From: Polaromonas sp.
GTDB lineage: Bacteria > Pseudomonadota > Gammaproteobacteria > Burkholderiales > Burkholderiaceae_C
NCBI GenBank assembly: GCA_013297865.1
Contig: JAAFIP010000006.1
Span: 62,001-126,000, forward strand
DNA length: 64,000 nt
Direction: 5' to 3'
Of this stretch, positions 51,932 through 60,132 are shown in pieces. Position 1 is the first letter of the stretch, and each line of letters begins with the position of its first letter. The notes below the pieces were generated by a model. The model searched no databases. It saw only the letters and a list, made by a program, of their open reading frames with translations, and was not told where the DNA came from. Both the position numbers and the translations under genes were made by a program.

Positions 51932-52666
51932 CTAGGCCTCGCGCTGGTAAACCAGCAGTCTGCCCTTGTAGGCTGCTGCCAAGGGCGTAGCCGGGCTGTC
52001 CAAGCGCTCTTCGTGCATGCGAAAGCCCTGCGCCAGCATGCGCTGGCTGAAGGCGCTGCGATTGCTGCGGTCAGGGTCCACAATCCACACCTCCACCGAG
52101 GGAGCGGCGTGTTCGGCGATAAAGCGGGCCAGATCGCCCCGGGCATCGCGCTCGTACAGCACATCACTGCCCACAATCAGCTCAAAGCGTTGCACCGCTT
52201 GCGCGCCAGGTGCTGCGTCACTGCCCCACTGGCCATGCACATAAGGCATCGGGGGCAGATCATTCAGACGCAGATTGCGCTGCAAAAAACCTGCGGCCAG
52301 TGGATGGCAGTCGCTGGCGGTTACCTGCGCACCGCGCCGGTGCGCCACGATGCTGGCCAGCGCCAGGCCGCAGCCGATCTCCAGAATGTGCTCATGGCTG
52401 TCTACCGGGCGCTGCGCCAGCCGCACCGCCAGCTTGCTGCTCGAGGGCCACAGCAGCCCAAACAGCGGCCAGGCGGCCGATGAAATGCCCAGGTCCTGGG
52501 CTTCACCCAGCGGATCAAAGAACTGGTTGCGGTCCAGCAGGGAGCGGATATGCAGATCGGCCACCCCTGCCACGGCGATGTCCTCGCGTTTCGTCAGATA
52601 ACCGGGCAGCATAGAGTGGGGCAAAGCGGTTGAGAGCTTTGGTGTAAGGTGAAAGGCCACGGTCAT
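51932..52666 (-). CDS. SAM-dependent methyltransferase (Methyltransf_16-like)
   Basis: Protein of 244 residues. The cofactor-binding motif I is HILEIGCGLALASIVAHRRG near residue 93. Asp in VTASDCHPLAAGFLQRNL supplies the acidic SAM contact, and LIVGSDVLYERDA is the D-x-x-Y-type post-II motif of lysine and small-molecule methyltransferases. The first 60 residues (LHIRSLLDRNQFFDPLGEAQ) resemble the leader of protein-lysine methyltransferases of the METTL20/ETFBKMT-like class. Substrate unknown. Start ATG, convergent with the zinc-ribbon gene. Confidence 0.82.
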   Translation of the reverse strand: MTVAFHLTPKLSTALPHSMLPGYLTKREDIAVAGVADLHIRSLLDRNQFFDPLGEAQDLGISSAAWPLFGLLWPSSSKLAVRLAQRPVDSHEHILEIGCGLALASIVAHRRGAQVTASDCHPLAAGFLQRNLRLNDLPPMPYVHGQWGSDAAPGAQAVQRFELIVGSDVLYERDARGDLARFIAEHAAPSVEVWIVDPDRSNRSAFSQRMLAQGFRMHEERLDSPATPLAAAYKGRLLVYQREA

Positions 52667-52701
52667 GGTAACCGGTATTCATCCAAAATGCTATTTATTT
52701 A

Positions 52702-52740
52702 ATAGCTGCCCCTGCGATATTTTATTGGCTTGCAGGCTGT
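52702..52740 (+). repeat. Dispersed repeat, copy 7
   Basis: A diverged copy reading ATAGCTGCCCCTGCGATATT then TTATTGGCTTGCAGGCTGT. It is among the more changed copies and lies upstream of the methyltransferase gene, between divergent genes. Confidence 0.8.
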
Positions 52741-52929
52741 TTTGGTATGTAGAAATGCATGGTGATGCGTCCCGGGCAGCGCAACAGGCAGGTCGCTGCG
52801 CCGCAGTTACGCAACTGTTTGGTTTTTGATCAGTGTTGCTAATAAGAAGGTTTCTGTAAATTTTTCCCTGCAAAAAGAGAGGTCTTATTACAATTTCAAT
52901 AACACCACCTTGTGCCTTACCAACTATTT

Positions 52930-54921
52930 ATGGCCTATCCACCCCGCAGCCGTGCCCTTGCAAGCCGTCTCCACCAGCACACAGCGCTCTGGTGGGCGTG
53001 GATCAGCATGGTGCTGGCATGGAGCCTCATGTCCATGCAGACTGCGGCCAGCGCTCCACTGGTTGACCTGGGGGCTGCGAATTACAACTATCTCAGCCGC
53101 GACCTGCGGCCCGACTGGCAAACGGCCCGGGTGCCCACCCAAGTGGCAAGCGATACAGCGGCTTTTGATCCGCAGACGGTATGGGCCTGGTCTGATGAAA
53201 CTTTCACTGCGGTCTATCCCAAGCGACCCATGAGCCTGCAGCGCGAGGAGCGCCTGGTGGGCCGCTTGCGTGTGGCGATGCAGGAGCACCCCACCAGCAT
53301 GCTCGTTGAGCTGCCCATGCCGCGTCTGGACGCTGCACATCTGAGCTACCGCTACAACGACGGGCCGTGGACGCAGCATAAAGCGGGCGATGCCGTCCCC
53401 ATGGTGCAGTGGCCCTTTGCCAATCGGCACCCGGTGTTCGTGATCCCTGCAAAACAGGGCGAACTGCAGCTGGTGTGGGAGATTGCGCACCAGGGCCTGT
53501 TTACCAGCCCGGTCTACCTGCGCGGTGATGCAGATTTCCGAAGAGACCGCTTCGACGGCGCTCTGCGAACAGGCGCGCTGCTGGGCCTGGCCCTGGTACT
53601 GTCGCTGGTAGCCTTTGGAGCAGCGGCTATATTTCAGCGCTTCACATTCTTTGCTGTAGCCATGATGACCGTAAGTGTAGGCTTGGCGGTGTTCTGCCAG
53701 GGCGGGGTGGCGGGCCTGTATATCGGCACGCAGGGCACCTGGTTCAACGATGCCAGCAAGTTTGCCAGCGGCATGCTGTTTGGCTCCATGATTCCCTGGA
53801 CGGTGGCTGTCGTTGTGTCACAAAAGCTGCACGCCCGCTGGGCCTGGTATGCCACGATGTTGTGGCTGGGTGGGGGACTGCTCACTGCACTGGCTATGTT
53901 GCTCACCGGTTCGCGCACTGGCCAGGTACAGGTATTGCCACTGTTTTTGATCATGAGTCTGCTGATAGCGGGCTTGATTGCTGCAGCCAGCGTGCTGCGC
54001 AGGCAGCCCCATGCCCACTGGGCCTTGCTGGCGGTGCTGTTCTACAGCCTGGGTATCCTGGCCCCTCTGGCCGCTTACTGGGGCTATGCGGATGGCCCCC
54101 AAAGCTTCACCATCTCCAGCATGGGCTTTCTGATGTCATCGCTGCTGCTGGTCTATACCCTGACGCTGCAGTACCGCCATGGACGCATGGTGATGACGCG
54201 TGCCAAGAATACCCATACCCGAGACGTGCTGACGGGCCTGTTCAACCGCCAGGGCTTTGAGGTGATCCTGAACAAGAAAATCAAACGCATGCAGACAGAG
54301 CAGTGGTCTGCCGCTTTTCTGTATATCGGCATGAGCGATACCCGTGACCTGCAGGAGCGCTATGGTGGCGAAGGCTTTGAGGCGGGCATGGTGCAGATGG
54401 CAGCTGCCATCTCGTCCAGCGTAACCTCGGTAGACACAGTGGCGCGCATAGCCTCCAACGCTTTTGCCGTGATGGTGCCCATGCCGCGGGATAGCAAACT
54501 CGCCAACGCGCTGGCGCAGAAAATCATCACCCGCAATATGGCCATTGCCAGCCACACTGCGCCCATGGCGCAAAATGCGCGCATTGCCATGGCCTGGCTG
54601 CCAATGGTGGGCACTACGCTGCCTGACATAGAGCGCCGCTGCATCAGGGAGCTGGCCCAGCTGGGTTCTGGCAAACGTATCGCCTGGGTGGGCGGTATGC
54701 AGGCCCATTCAGACTTTTCCCAAGGCCATAGCCAGCACAACACGCCCGCTGCCGAACCCATCTTTACTGCGGCTTTGCCCAGCCTGCCGGGCTTGATCAA
54801 CCATATTGAACGCGACATGCTGGGCCAGGACTCCGAGCAGTTGCTCGCACAGGCTGACCAGCCGATGAAAGTCATGGACGGCGACAGCATCCCGTCATAC
54901 CCAGCGTCCGGCAAGCGCTGA
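52930..54921 (+). CDS. 7TMR-DISM membrane protein with degenerate GGDEF domain
   Basis: Membrane protein of 663 residues. A signal segment and an extracytoplasmic domain (residues about 30-195) precede seven hydrophobic segments (7TMR-DISM, residues about 200-410). A GGDEF-type domain follows, with DVLTGLFNRQGFEVILNKKI near 435 retained. The active-site loop, however, reads VARIASNAFAVMVP where RIGGDEF-A is expected, so cyclic-di-GMP synthesis is not expected. It may bind nucleotide or act as a receptor scaffold. The last 80 residues are Pro/Ser-rich. A GTG at 52912 could add six residues; ATG at 52930 is favoured. Confidence 0.8.
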   Translation: MAYPPRSRALASRLHQHTALWWAWISMVLAWSLMSMQTAASAPLVDLGAANYNYLSRDLRPDWQTARVPTQVASDTAAFDPQTVWAWSDETFTAVYPKRPMSLQREERLVGRLRVAMQEHPTSMLVELPMPRLDAAHLSYRYNDGPWTQHKAGDAVPMVQWPFANRHPVFVIPAKQGELQLVWEIAHQGLFTSPVYLRGDADFRRDRFDGALRTGALLGLALVLSLVAFGAAAIFQRFTFFAVAMMTVSVGLAVFCQGGVAGLYIGTQGTWFNDASKFASGMLFGSMIPWTVAVVVSQKLHARWAWYATMLWLGGGLLTALAMLLTGSRTGQVQVLPLFLIMSLLIAGLIAAASVLRRQPHAHWALLAVLFYSLGILAPLAAYWGYADGPQSFTISSMGFLMSSLLLVYTLTLQYRHGRMVMTRAKNTHTRDVLTGLFNRQGFEVILNKKIKRMQTEQWSAAFLYIGMSDTRDLQERYGGEGFEAGMVQMAAAISSSVTSVDTVARIASNAFAVMVPMPRDSKLANALAQKIITRNMAIASHTAPMAQNARIAMAWLPMVGTTLPDIERRCIRELAQLGSGKRIAWVGGMQAHSDFSQGHSQHNTPAAEPIFTAALPSLPGLINHIERDMLGQDSEQLLAQADQPMKVMDGDSIPSYPASGKR

Positions 54922-55008
54922 AGCTGCCTGCAGCCCTCTGGCGACCAGAGCCTGCGCAGGAACTTTATGCGTTACCCGCTTTCCAACGCATTCCACCAGG
55001 AGACTGCC

Positions 55009-55647
55009 ATGCCCAACCCCTTGCAGACAGCGCGCTATCCACGCCGGGCAGTGACTGCCGCCTTGGTCGCCTGGCCTACGCTATGGCTAGGCCCGCGCGC
55101 CCAGCCCGCCCAGCCCCGGCGTGCTACCCCCAGCCAGACCGAAGGGCCTTTCTATCCTGTGGCGCTGCCGGCAGACAGTGATTTTGATTTGCTGCGCAAC
55201 GGCAGCCTGTCCTACAGCAAAGGCCAGGCCTGCTGGGTCGAAGGCGCGGTGACCGATCTGCAGGGCAAGCCTGTGGCAGGTGCGCAGGTGGAAATCTGGC
55301 AATGCGATGAAGCGGGCCACTACCATCATCCTGGCGACGGCAGCCGTGCAGACAAGGCTTTTCAGGGCTTTGGCAAGGTGGTGGTTTCAGCCGATGGGCG
55401 CTACCGTTTTCGCACCATACGCCCTGTGGCCTACAGTGGCCGAACACCCCACATCCACGTCAAAGTCAGGCTGGGCTCACGCGAGCTTTTGACCACGCAG
55501 CTGTATGTGCAGGGCGATCCGCACAACGCGCGGGATTTTCTGTGGCGCAATCTGCGCGATGAAGCTGATCGCGCCGCCCTTACCGCAGCGTTCACAGCCA
55601 GCGCCGATGGCCTGAAAGCACAATTTCCTATTGTGGTAGAGATATAA
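55009..55647 (+). CDS. Exported intradiol ring-cleavage dioxygenase-like protein
   Basis: Protein of 212 residues of the intradiol dioxygenase superfamily (protocatechuate 3,4-dioxygenase fold). SQTEGPFYPVALPADSDFDL, VEIWQCDEAGHYHHPGDG and FRTIRPVAYSGRTPHIHVKV supply the Tyr-Tyr-His-His iron ligand set. Its N terminus (RYPRRAVTAALVAWPTLWLG) is a signal sequence, possibly Tat-like, so it would act outside the cytoplasm, unlike normal PcaGH. The start at 55009 has CCAGGAGAC upstream. It lies just before the 4,5-cleavage regulator and operon, which use a different (extradiol) chemistry. Substrate unknown. Confidence 0.8.
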   Translation: MPNPLQTARYPRRAVTAALVAWPTLWLGPRAQPAQPRRATPSQTEGPFYPVALPADSDFDLLRNGSLSYSKGQACWVEGAVTDLQGKPVAGAQVEIWQCDEAGHYHHPGDGSRADKAFQGFGKVVVSADGRYRFRTIRPVAYSGRTPHIHVKVRLGSRELLTTQLYVQGDPHNARDFLWRNLRDEADRAALTAAFTASADGLKAQFPIVVEI

Positions 55648-55652
55648 ATACC

Positions 55653-55688
55653 GCTGCAGGCCAATAGAATATCGCGGGAGCAGCTATT
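55653..55688 (-). repeat. Dispersed repeat, copy 8 (reverse orientation)
   Basis: Read on the minus strand it is AATAGCTGCTCCCGCGATAT then TCTATTGGCCTGCAGC. It lies between the dioxygenase stop and the convergent LysR stop. Short, but a clear match. Confidence 0.85.
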
Positions 55689-55701
55689 AAAAACAGAGCA
55701 A

Positions 55702-56607
55702 TCAGTGTTTGCGATGGGAGGCGAAATACTTGTTCACCATCTCGCTGATCAGCTCTTGCATGGCCCGTTGCGTGAGCGTGCCGGGCCGCTGCGCGCTGGT
55801 GGCCATGGCGATGCGGCTGCGCAGGCTGCTGATGGGGCGCATGGCGTAATGCTCGGGGTGCGCTGCAGTGCGCACGGCGTTGGCAGACAGCACGGCGGAG
55901 CCTGCATTGTCTGCCACCAGATCCAAAATGGCGGCCACACCATCGATTTCCAGCACCACATTGGGCCGTTTGCCCACCGCGTTGAGCTCGGCTTCCACCA
56001 GCGCACGCAGGGCGTTGGGCCGCGTGGCAATGATCAGCGGCACCGAGGCCAGCTCGCGCAGGCTGATGCTCTGCCCGGCCTTGCTGCGGTGCGTGTCGTG
56101 CTGCACCAGCATCAGGTCCTCTTCGACCAGCTCGGTCAGTTCAACATCGGCTGAGGGCAGGGGGTTATAGAGCAGGGCGATATCCAGGCGGCCAATGGTT
56201 AGCGACTCCTGCATGGCCACTGACAGCCCCTCGCTGATGGACAGTGTGGCTTCGGGCATGCGCTCTTTGAAAGCGCGGATCAGCGGTACGGTCAGCACTT
56301 TGGCCACGCTGGTGGGCATGCCCACGGCCACACGCCCCGCGAGGCCCCCACGCACACGGCCCAGGTCTTCCCGCGCCCGTTGCACCTGGTGCAAAATACC
56401 TCTACCGTGCTCTAGCAACATCTTGCCCGCTTCGGTAGGTGTGGCGCCGCGGCCATTGCGCACCAAGAGGTTTTGCCGCAGCTCCACCTCCAGCAGGCGC
56501 ACCTGACGGCTCAGTGCTGGCTGCGCAATATTGAGCGCCACCGACGCGCGCGTGAAGCTGCCCAATTCAGCGACACGCACAAAGTATTCAATCTGTTTGA
56601 GGTCCAT
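55702..56607 (-). CDS. LysR regulator of the protocatechuate 4,5-cleavage operon (PmdR/LigR-like)
   Basis: Regulator of 301 residues. N-terminal MDLKQIEYFVRVAELGSFTR and ASVALNIAQPALSRQVRLLE give the helix-turn-helix. The effector domain follows (DIALLYNPLPSADVELTELV). It starts 132 bases from galD and runs the other way, the standard layout for LysR control of a pathway operon, with a palindrome CTCATATGAG beside its start. By position it should activate the lig operon in response to protocatechuate, vanillate or a pathway intermediate. The inducer cannot be read here. Confidence 0.9.
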   Translation of the reverse strand: MDLKQIEYFVRVAELGSFTRASVALNIAQPALSRQVRLLEVELRQNLLVRNGRGATPTEAGKMLLEHGRGILHQVQRAREDLGRVRGGLAGRVAVGMPTSVAKVLTVPLIRAFKERMPEATLSISEGLSVAMQESLTIGRLDIALLYNPLPSADVELTELVEEDLMLVQHDTHRSKAGQSISLRELASVPLIIATRPNALRALVEAELNAVGKRPNVVLEIDGVAAILDLVADNAGSAVLSANAVRTAAHPEHYAMRPISSLRSRIAMATSAQRPGTLTQRAMQELISEMVNKYFASHRKH

Positions 56608-56624
56608 TGCAGCAGTTTATTGGC

Positions 56625-56643
56625 ATAACTCATATGAGGATAT
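56625..56643. promoter_or_regulatory. Candidate LysR operator between regulator and galD
   Basis: ATAACTCATATGAGGATAT contains the perfect palindrome CTCATATGAG flanked by ATA and TAT, a T-N11-A type LysR site. It is 18 bases before the regulator's start and about 97 bases before galD, so it could serve autoregulation and activation of the lig operon. Confidence 0.6.
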
Positions 56644-56739
56644 AAGTGTTTGCTCTAACAGATAGGGGGGCGGTTCCGTAGCGTAGAACGCAGGGCTGGC
56701 TAACAATACAGCTTCCATTTTGAGTCCTCCCCACCACCC

Positions 56740-57858
56740 ATGCAAACTGCCATCCCCTGTTACTTCATGCGTGGAGGCACATCCAAAGGCCCGTTCTTTC
56801 TGGAGAGTGATTTACCAGCAGATATTGCCACACGTGACCGCGTATTGCTAGCGGTCATGGGCTCGCCCGACAAGCGGCAAATCGATGGTCTGGGCGGGGC
56901 CCACCCGCTGACCTCCAAGGTAGGTATCGTGCGCCGCAGCACCACGCCGGGCGTGGCACTGGATTTTCTGTTTGCGCAGCTGCAGCCCGACAAGGACACG
57001 GTGGACACCACGCCCAACTGCGGCAACATGCTCGCCGCGGTGCTGCCATTTGCCATCGAGCGTGGTTTGCTCCCCGCACAAGGCGCTGTCACCACCGCCC
57101 GCATCCTCACGCTCAACACGCAGATGCAATGCGACGTCACACTGCAAACCCCCGGTGGCTGTGTGGAATATGCAGGCGATGCCCGCATCGACGGCGCGCC
57201 TGGCTCCAGCGCCCCCATCACCATCAACTTTCTGGACACCGCAGGCTCTGTGTGTTCGTCTTTGTTGCCTACAGGCAAGGTCAAGGATACCGTGCGCGTG
57301 GAGGGCGAGGGCTTTGTGGCTTTCGATATCGACGTGACCTGCATCGACAACGGCATGCCCCTGGTGCTGATGCGTGCTGCCGATGTGGGCCGCACAGGCT
57401 ATGAAAGCGTGGCAGATTTGAACGCTGATACCGAACTCAAAGCCAAGCTCGAAGCCCTGCGCCTGAAGGTGTCGTTGCAGATGGGGCTGGGCGATGTCAG
57501 CCGCAAAAACTACCCCAAGATGACGCTGATTGCCGCCCCGCAGGATGGCGGCAGTATCAGCACGCGCAGCTTTATCCCGCACGTGTGCCACGACGCCATT
57601 GGTGTGCTCGCAGCGGTCACGGTAGGCACGGCCTGCGTGCTGGAAGGCTCGGTGTGCCAAGGCGTGGCTGTCATGCCTGCCGGCGCGTCAAAGAAGGTCT
57701 CGGTGGAGCACCCCACAGGCGAATTCAGCGTGGAGCTGGAGACCGACCCCGCCAACCCCCAGAGCGTGACCCGGGCCGCGCTGCTGCGCACGGCACGCCT
57801 GATCATGCGCGGCGAAGTGATGGTGCCAGCCAGTGTGTGGACAGGCCACGCCGCTTGA
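56740..57858 (+). CDS. galD: 4-oxalomesaconate tautomerase (GalD, PrpF family)
   Basis: PrpF-fold isomerase of 372 residues that interconverts keto and enol tautomers of 4-oxalomesaconate in protocatechuate 4,5-cleavage and gallate breakdown. MQTAIPCYFMRGGTSKGPFF and DGLGGAHPLTSKVGIV form the first half. TTPNCGNMLAAVLPFAIERG carries the active Cys near residue 88. PHVCHDAIGVLAAVTVGTAC holds another family motif. Length and position as first gene of the operon match Comamonas pmdU. Divergent LysR lies upstream. Other PrpF proteins act on aconitate, but the operon favours this role. Confidence 0.92.
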   Translation: MQTAIPCYFMRGGTSKGPFFLESDLPADIATRDRVLLAVMGSPDKRQIDGLGGAHPLTSKVGIVRRSTTPGVALDFLFAQLQPDKDTVDTTPNCGNMLAAVLPFAIERGLLPAQGAVTTARILTLNTQMQCDVTLQTPGGCVEYAGDARIDGAPGSSAPITINFLDTAGSVCSSLLPTGKVKDTVRVEGEGFVAFDIDVTCIDNGMPLVLMRAADVGRTGYESVADLNADTELKAKLEALRLKVSLQMGLGDVSRKNYPKMTLIAAPQDGGSISTRSFIPHVCHDAIGVLAAVTVGTACVLEGSVCQGVAVMPAGASKKVSVEHPTGEFSVELETDPANPQSVTRAALLRTARLIMRGEVMVPASVWTGHAA

Positions 57859-57965
57859 ATATCCCATGATCGCAAACCGATAGCCAGACGAAAATATCAC
57901 GCATAAGGATTGTTGCCTTGTCTGCCTGTACTCAACCGAAAAATATCCTGAATAGCTAACCCACC

Positions 57966-59012
57966 ATGAGCCAAGAAAAACCCTTAATCATCGACTGCCA
58001 CGGCCACTACACCACGGCCCCCAAAGCGCTGGAAAACTGGCGCAACCAGCAAATCGCCGGCATCAAAGACCTGGCCATGATGCCCAAAGTCGCTGATCTG
58101 AAAATCAGCGATGACGAGCTGCGCGAAACGATTGAACAGAACCAGTTGCGCCTGATGAAAGAGCGCGGCAGCGACCTGACGATTTTCAGCCCGCGCGCCA
58201 GCTTCATGGCGCACCATATTGGCGATTTCAATGTCTCCAGCACCTGGGCTGCGATCTGCAACGAGCTGTGCTACCGCGTGAGCCAGCTTTTCCCTGACAA
58301 TTTCATTCCCGCCGCTATGCTGCCCCAGTCGCCTGGGGTTGACCCCAAGACCTGCATCCCTGAATTGGTGAAATGTGTGGAGCAGTACGGCAACGTCGGT
58401 ATCAACCTGAACCCTGACCCCTCGGGCGGCCACTGGACCTCACCTCCACTGTCAGACAGGTACTGGTATCCGATCTACGAGAAGATGGTGGAGTACGACA
58501 TTCCCGCCATGATCCATGTGTCAACGAGTTGCAACGCCTGCTTTCACACCACTGGCGCACACTATCTGAATGCCGACACCACAGCCTTCATGCAATGCCT
58601 GACCAGCGACCTGTTCAAGGATTTCCCGACGCTGAAGTTTTTGATTCCGCATGGCGGCGGCGCGGTGCCTTACCACTGGGGGCGCTTTCGCGGTCTGGCG
58701 CAAGAGCTGAAAAAGCCTTTGCTCAAAGACCATTTGCTGAACAATATTTTCTTTGACACCTGTGTGTACCACCAGCCGGGCATTGACCTGCTGACCAAAG
58801 TGATTCCCGTCGATAACATTTTGTTTGCCAGCGAGATGATTGGCGCCGTGCGCGGTATTGATCCCGAGACCGGTAACTACTACGACGACACCAAGCGCTA
58901 CATTCAGGCGTCCACACAGCTCAATGCGCAGCAGCGCTACCAGATCTACGAAGGCAATGCACGCCGGGTGTTCCCGCGTCTGGATGCCGCACTTGCCAAG
59001 AAAGGCCAATAA
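57966..59012 (+). CDS. ligJ: 4-oxalomesaconate hydratase (LigJ/PmdE)
   Basis: Amidohydrolase-fold lyase of 348 residues that hydrates 4-oxalomesaconate to 4-carboxy-4-hydroxy-2-oxoadipate. [19 protein letters not shown] provides the metal His pair (H-x-H). Further metal-site His residues are in [13 protein letters not shown] and [20 protein letters not shown], and Glu in [16 protein letters not shown] is typical of the LigJ branch. The next gene, ligK, starts one base after its stop region (59014), indicating tight coupling. About 340 residues is the usual length. The 107-base gap to galD holds no MFS transporter gene, unlike the Comamonas pmd cluster. Confidence 0.93.
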   Translation: MSQEKPLIIDCHGHYTTAPKALENWRNQQIAGIKDLAMMPKVADLKISDDELRETIEQNQLRLMKERGSDLTIFSPRASFMAHHIGDFNVSSTWAAICNELCYRVSQLFPDNFIPAAMLPQSPGVDPKTCIPELVKCVEQYGNVGINLNPDPSGGHWTSPPLSDRYWYPIYEKMVEYDIPAMIHVSTSCNACFHTTGAHYLNADTTAFMQCLTSDLFKDFPTLKFLIPHGGGAVPYHWGRFRGLAQELKKPLLKDHLLNNIFFDTCVYHQPGIDLLTKVIPVDNILFASEMIGAVRGIDPETGNYYDDTKRYIQASTQLNAQQRYQIYEGNARRVFPRLDAALAKKGQ

Positions 59013-59013
59013 C

Positions 59014-59697
59014 ATGCACGAACTCGGCGTTGTATACCGCAACATTACCCGCGCAGACAAAAACGCTGCCGACAAGCTGGCGGCCCTGGGCTCGGCCACC
59101 GTGCACGAAGCCATGGGCCGTGTGGGTCTGATGAAACCTTATATGCGTCCAATCTATGCAGGCGCACAGGTCAGTGGCACCGCAGTGACGGTGCTGCTGC
59201 ATCCGGGAGACAACTGGATGATGCATGTGGTGGCAGAACAGATCCAGCCTGGCGATATCGTGGTTGCCGCCATCAGTGCAGACAATTGCGACGGCTTTTT
59301 CGGTGACCTGCTGGCCACGTCCTTCATGGCGCGTGGCGCACGCGCACTGGTGATCGACGCGGGTGTACGTGATGTCAAAACACTCACTGACATGGGCTTT
59401 CCGGTATGGAGCAAAGGAATCAGCTCCAAAGGCACGATCAAGGCCACACTCGGTTCGGTCAACATTCCCGTGGTGTGCGCAGGCATGCTGGTCAACCCGG
59501 GTGATGTGGTGGTGGCAGATGACGATGGCGTAGTCGTAGTGCCCGCCCAGGCCGCCATCAAGACACTCGAAGCGGCCACAGCACGCGAAGCCAATGAAGG
59601 CGAGAAACGCCTCAAGCTGGCCTCAGGTATTCTGGGCCTGGACATGTACAACATGCGCGAACCGCTTGCCAAGGCGGGGCTGAAGTACATTGACTAA
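59014..59697 (+). CDS. ligK: 4-carboxy-4-hydroxy-2-oxoadipate aldolase (LigK/PmdF)
   Basis: Class II aldolase of 227 residues, RraA-like fold, that splits 4-carboxy-4-hydroxy-2-oxoadipate into pyruvate and oxaloacetate, the last step of the pathway. [40 protein letters not shown] and [20 protein letters not shown] then GVRDVKTL are signatures, with the metal-binding Asp and Arg in the last two. Length is standard (227-230). It is followed by 435 bases with a large inverted repeat before ligI, which splits the operon physically. The ribosome site before ATG is weak but within the ligJ end. Confidence 0.95.
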   Translation: MHELGVVYRNITRADKNAADKLAALGSATVHEAMGRVGLMKPYMRPIYAGAQVSGTAVTVLLHPGDNWMMHVVAEQIQPGDIVVAAISADNCDGFFGDLLATSFMARGARALVIDAGVRDVKTLTDMGFPVWSKGISSKGTIKATLGSVNIPVVCAGMLVNPGDVVVADDDGVVVVPAQAAIKTLEAATAREANEGEKRLKLASGILGLDMYNMREPLAKAGLKYID

Positions 59698-60132
59698 TTC
59701 AGTGAAAAATATGCTTGTGACTTATGGATGTTTTCCACATGATGATTCAATGTACCTCGTCAATTGCTAACAGCACGTGCATGCGTCTTGTACGAGAGCA
59801 GGCCGACGGCGTACTCAGCTCCGCGGCTGTCCCCCGCGTCGGCCTAGGGCCGACAGCTCCTCCTTGATGCCGCTGCGCTGAGCACACCGCCGACCAGCTC
59901 TTGCGACCATGCTAAGTAAACAACTGTTCCATCCCCAACCCTCTCACTACGCAGCCCTGGCGCTTGGTGTGCGCAGCGCAGCGGCATCAAGGAGGAGCCC
60001 GAAGGGCGGGGGACAGCCGCGGAGCTGCGCACGCCAAGTGCCATGGCGAGCACAGACACAAAGCCAGCTCCATTACAGTACGTAAGTGCCTTAAGCTCCA
60101 GCAGACCAAATTTTCAAAGACCCACTAAACCC
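59698..60132. other. ligK-ligI intergenic region with large inverted repeat
   Basis: No gene is supported. Two complementary arms lie at about 59808-59888 and 59968-60036. Each contains the block GCTCCGCGGCTGTCCCCCGC or its reverse complement and a CTCCTCCTTGATGCCGCTGC block. They are separated by about 80 bases. In RNA this forms a hairpin of some 70 pairs with an internal bulge. It may be a mobile-type repeat and may lower transcription of the downstream genes. Confidence 0.75.
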
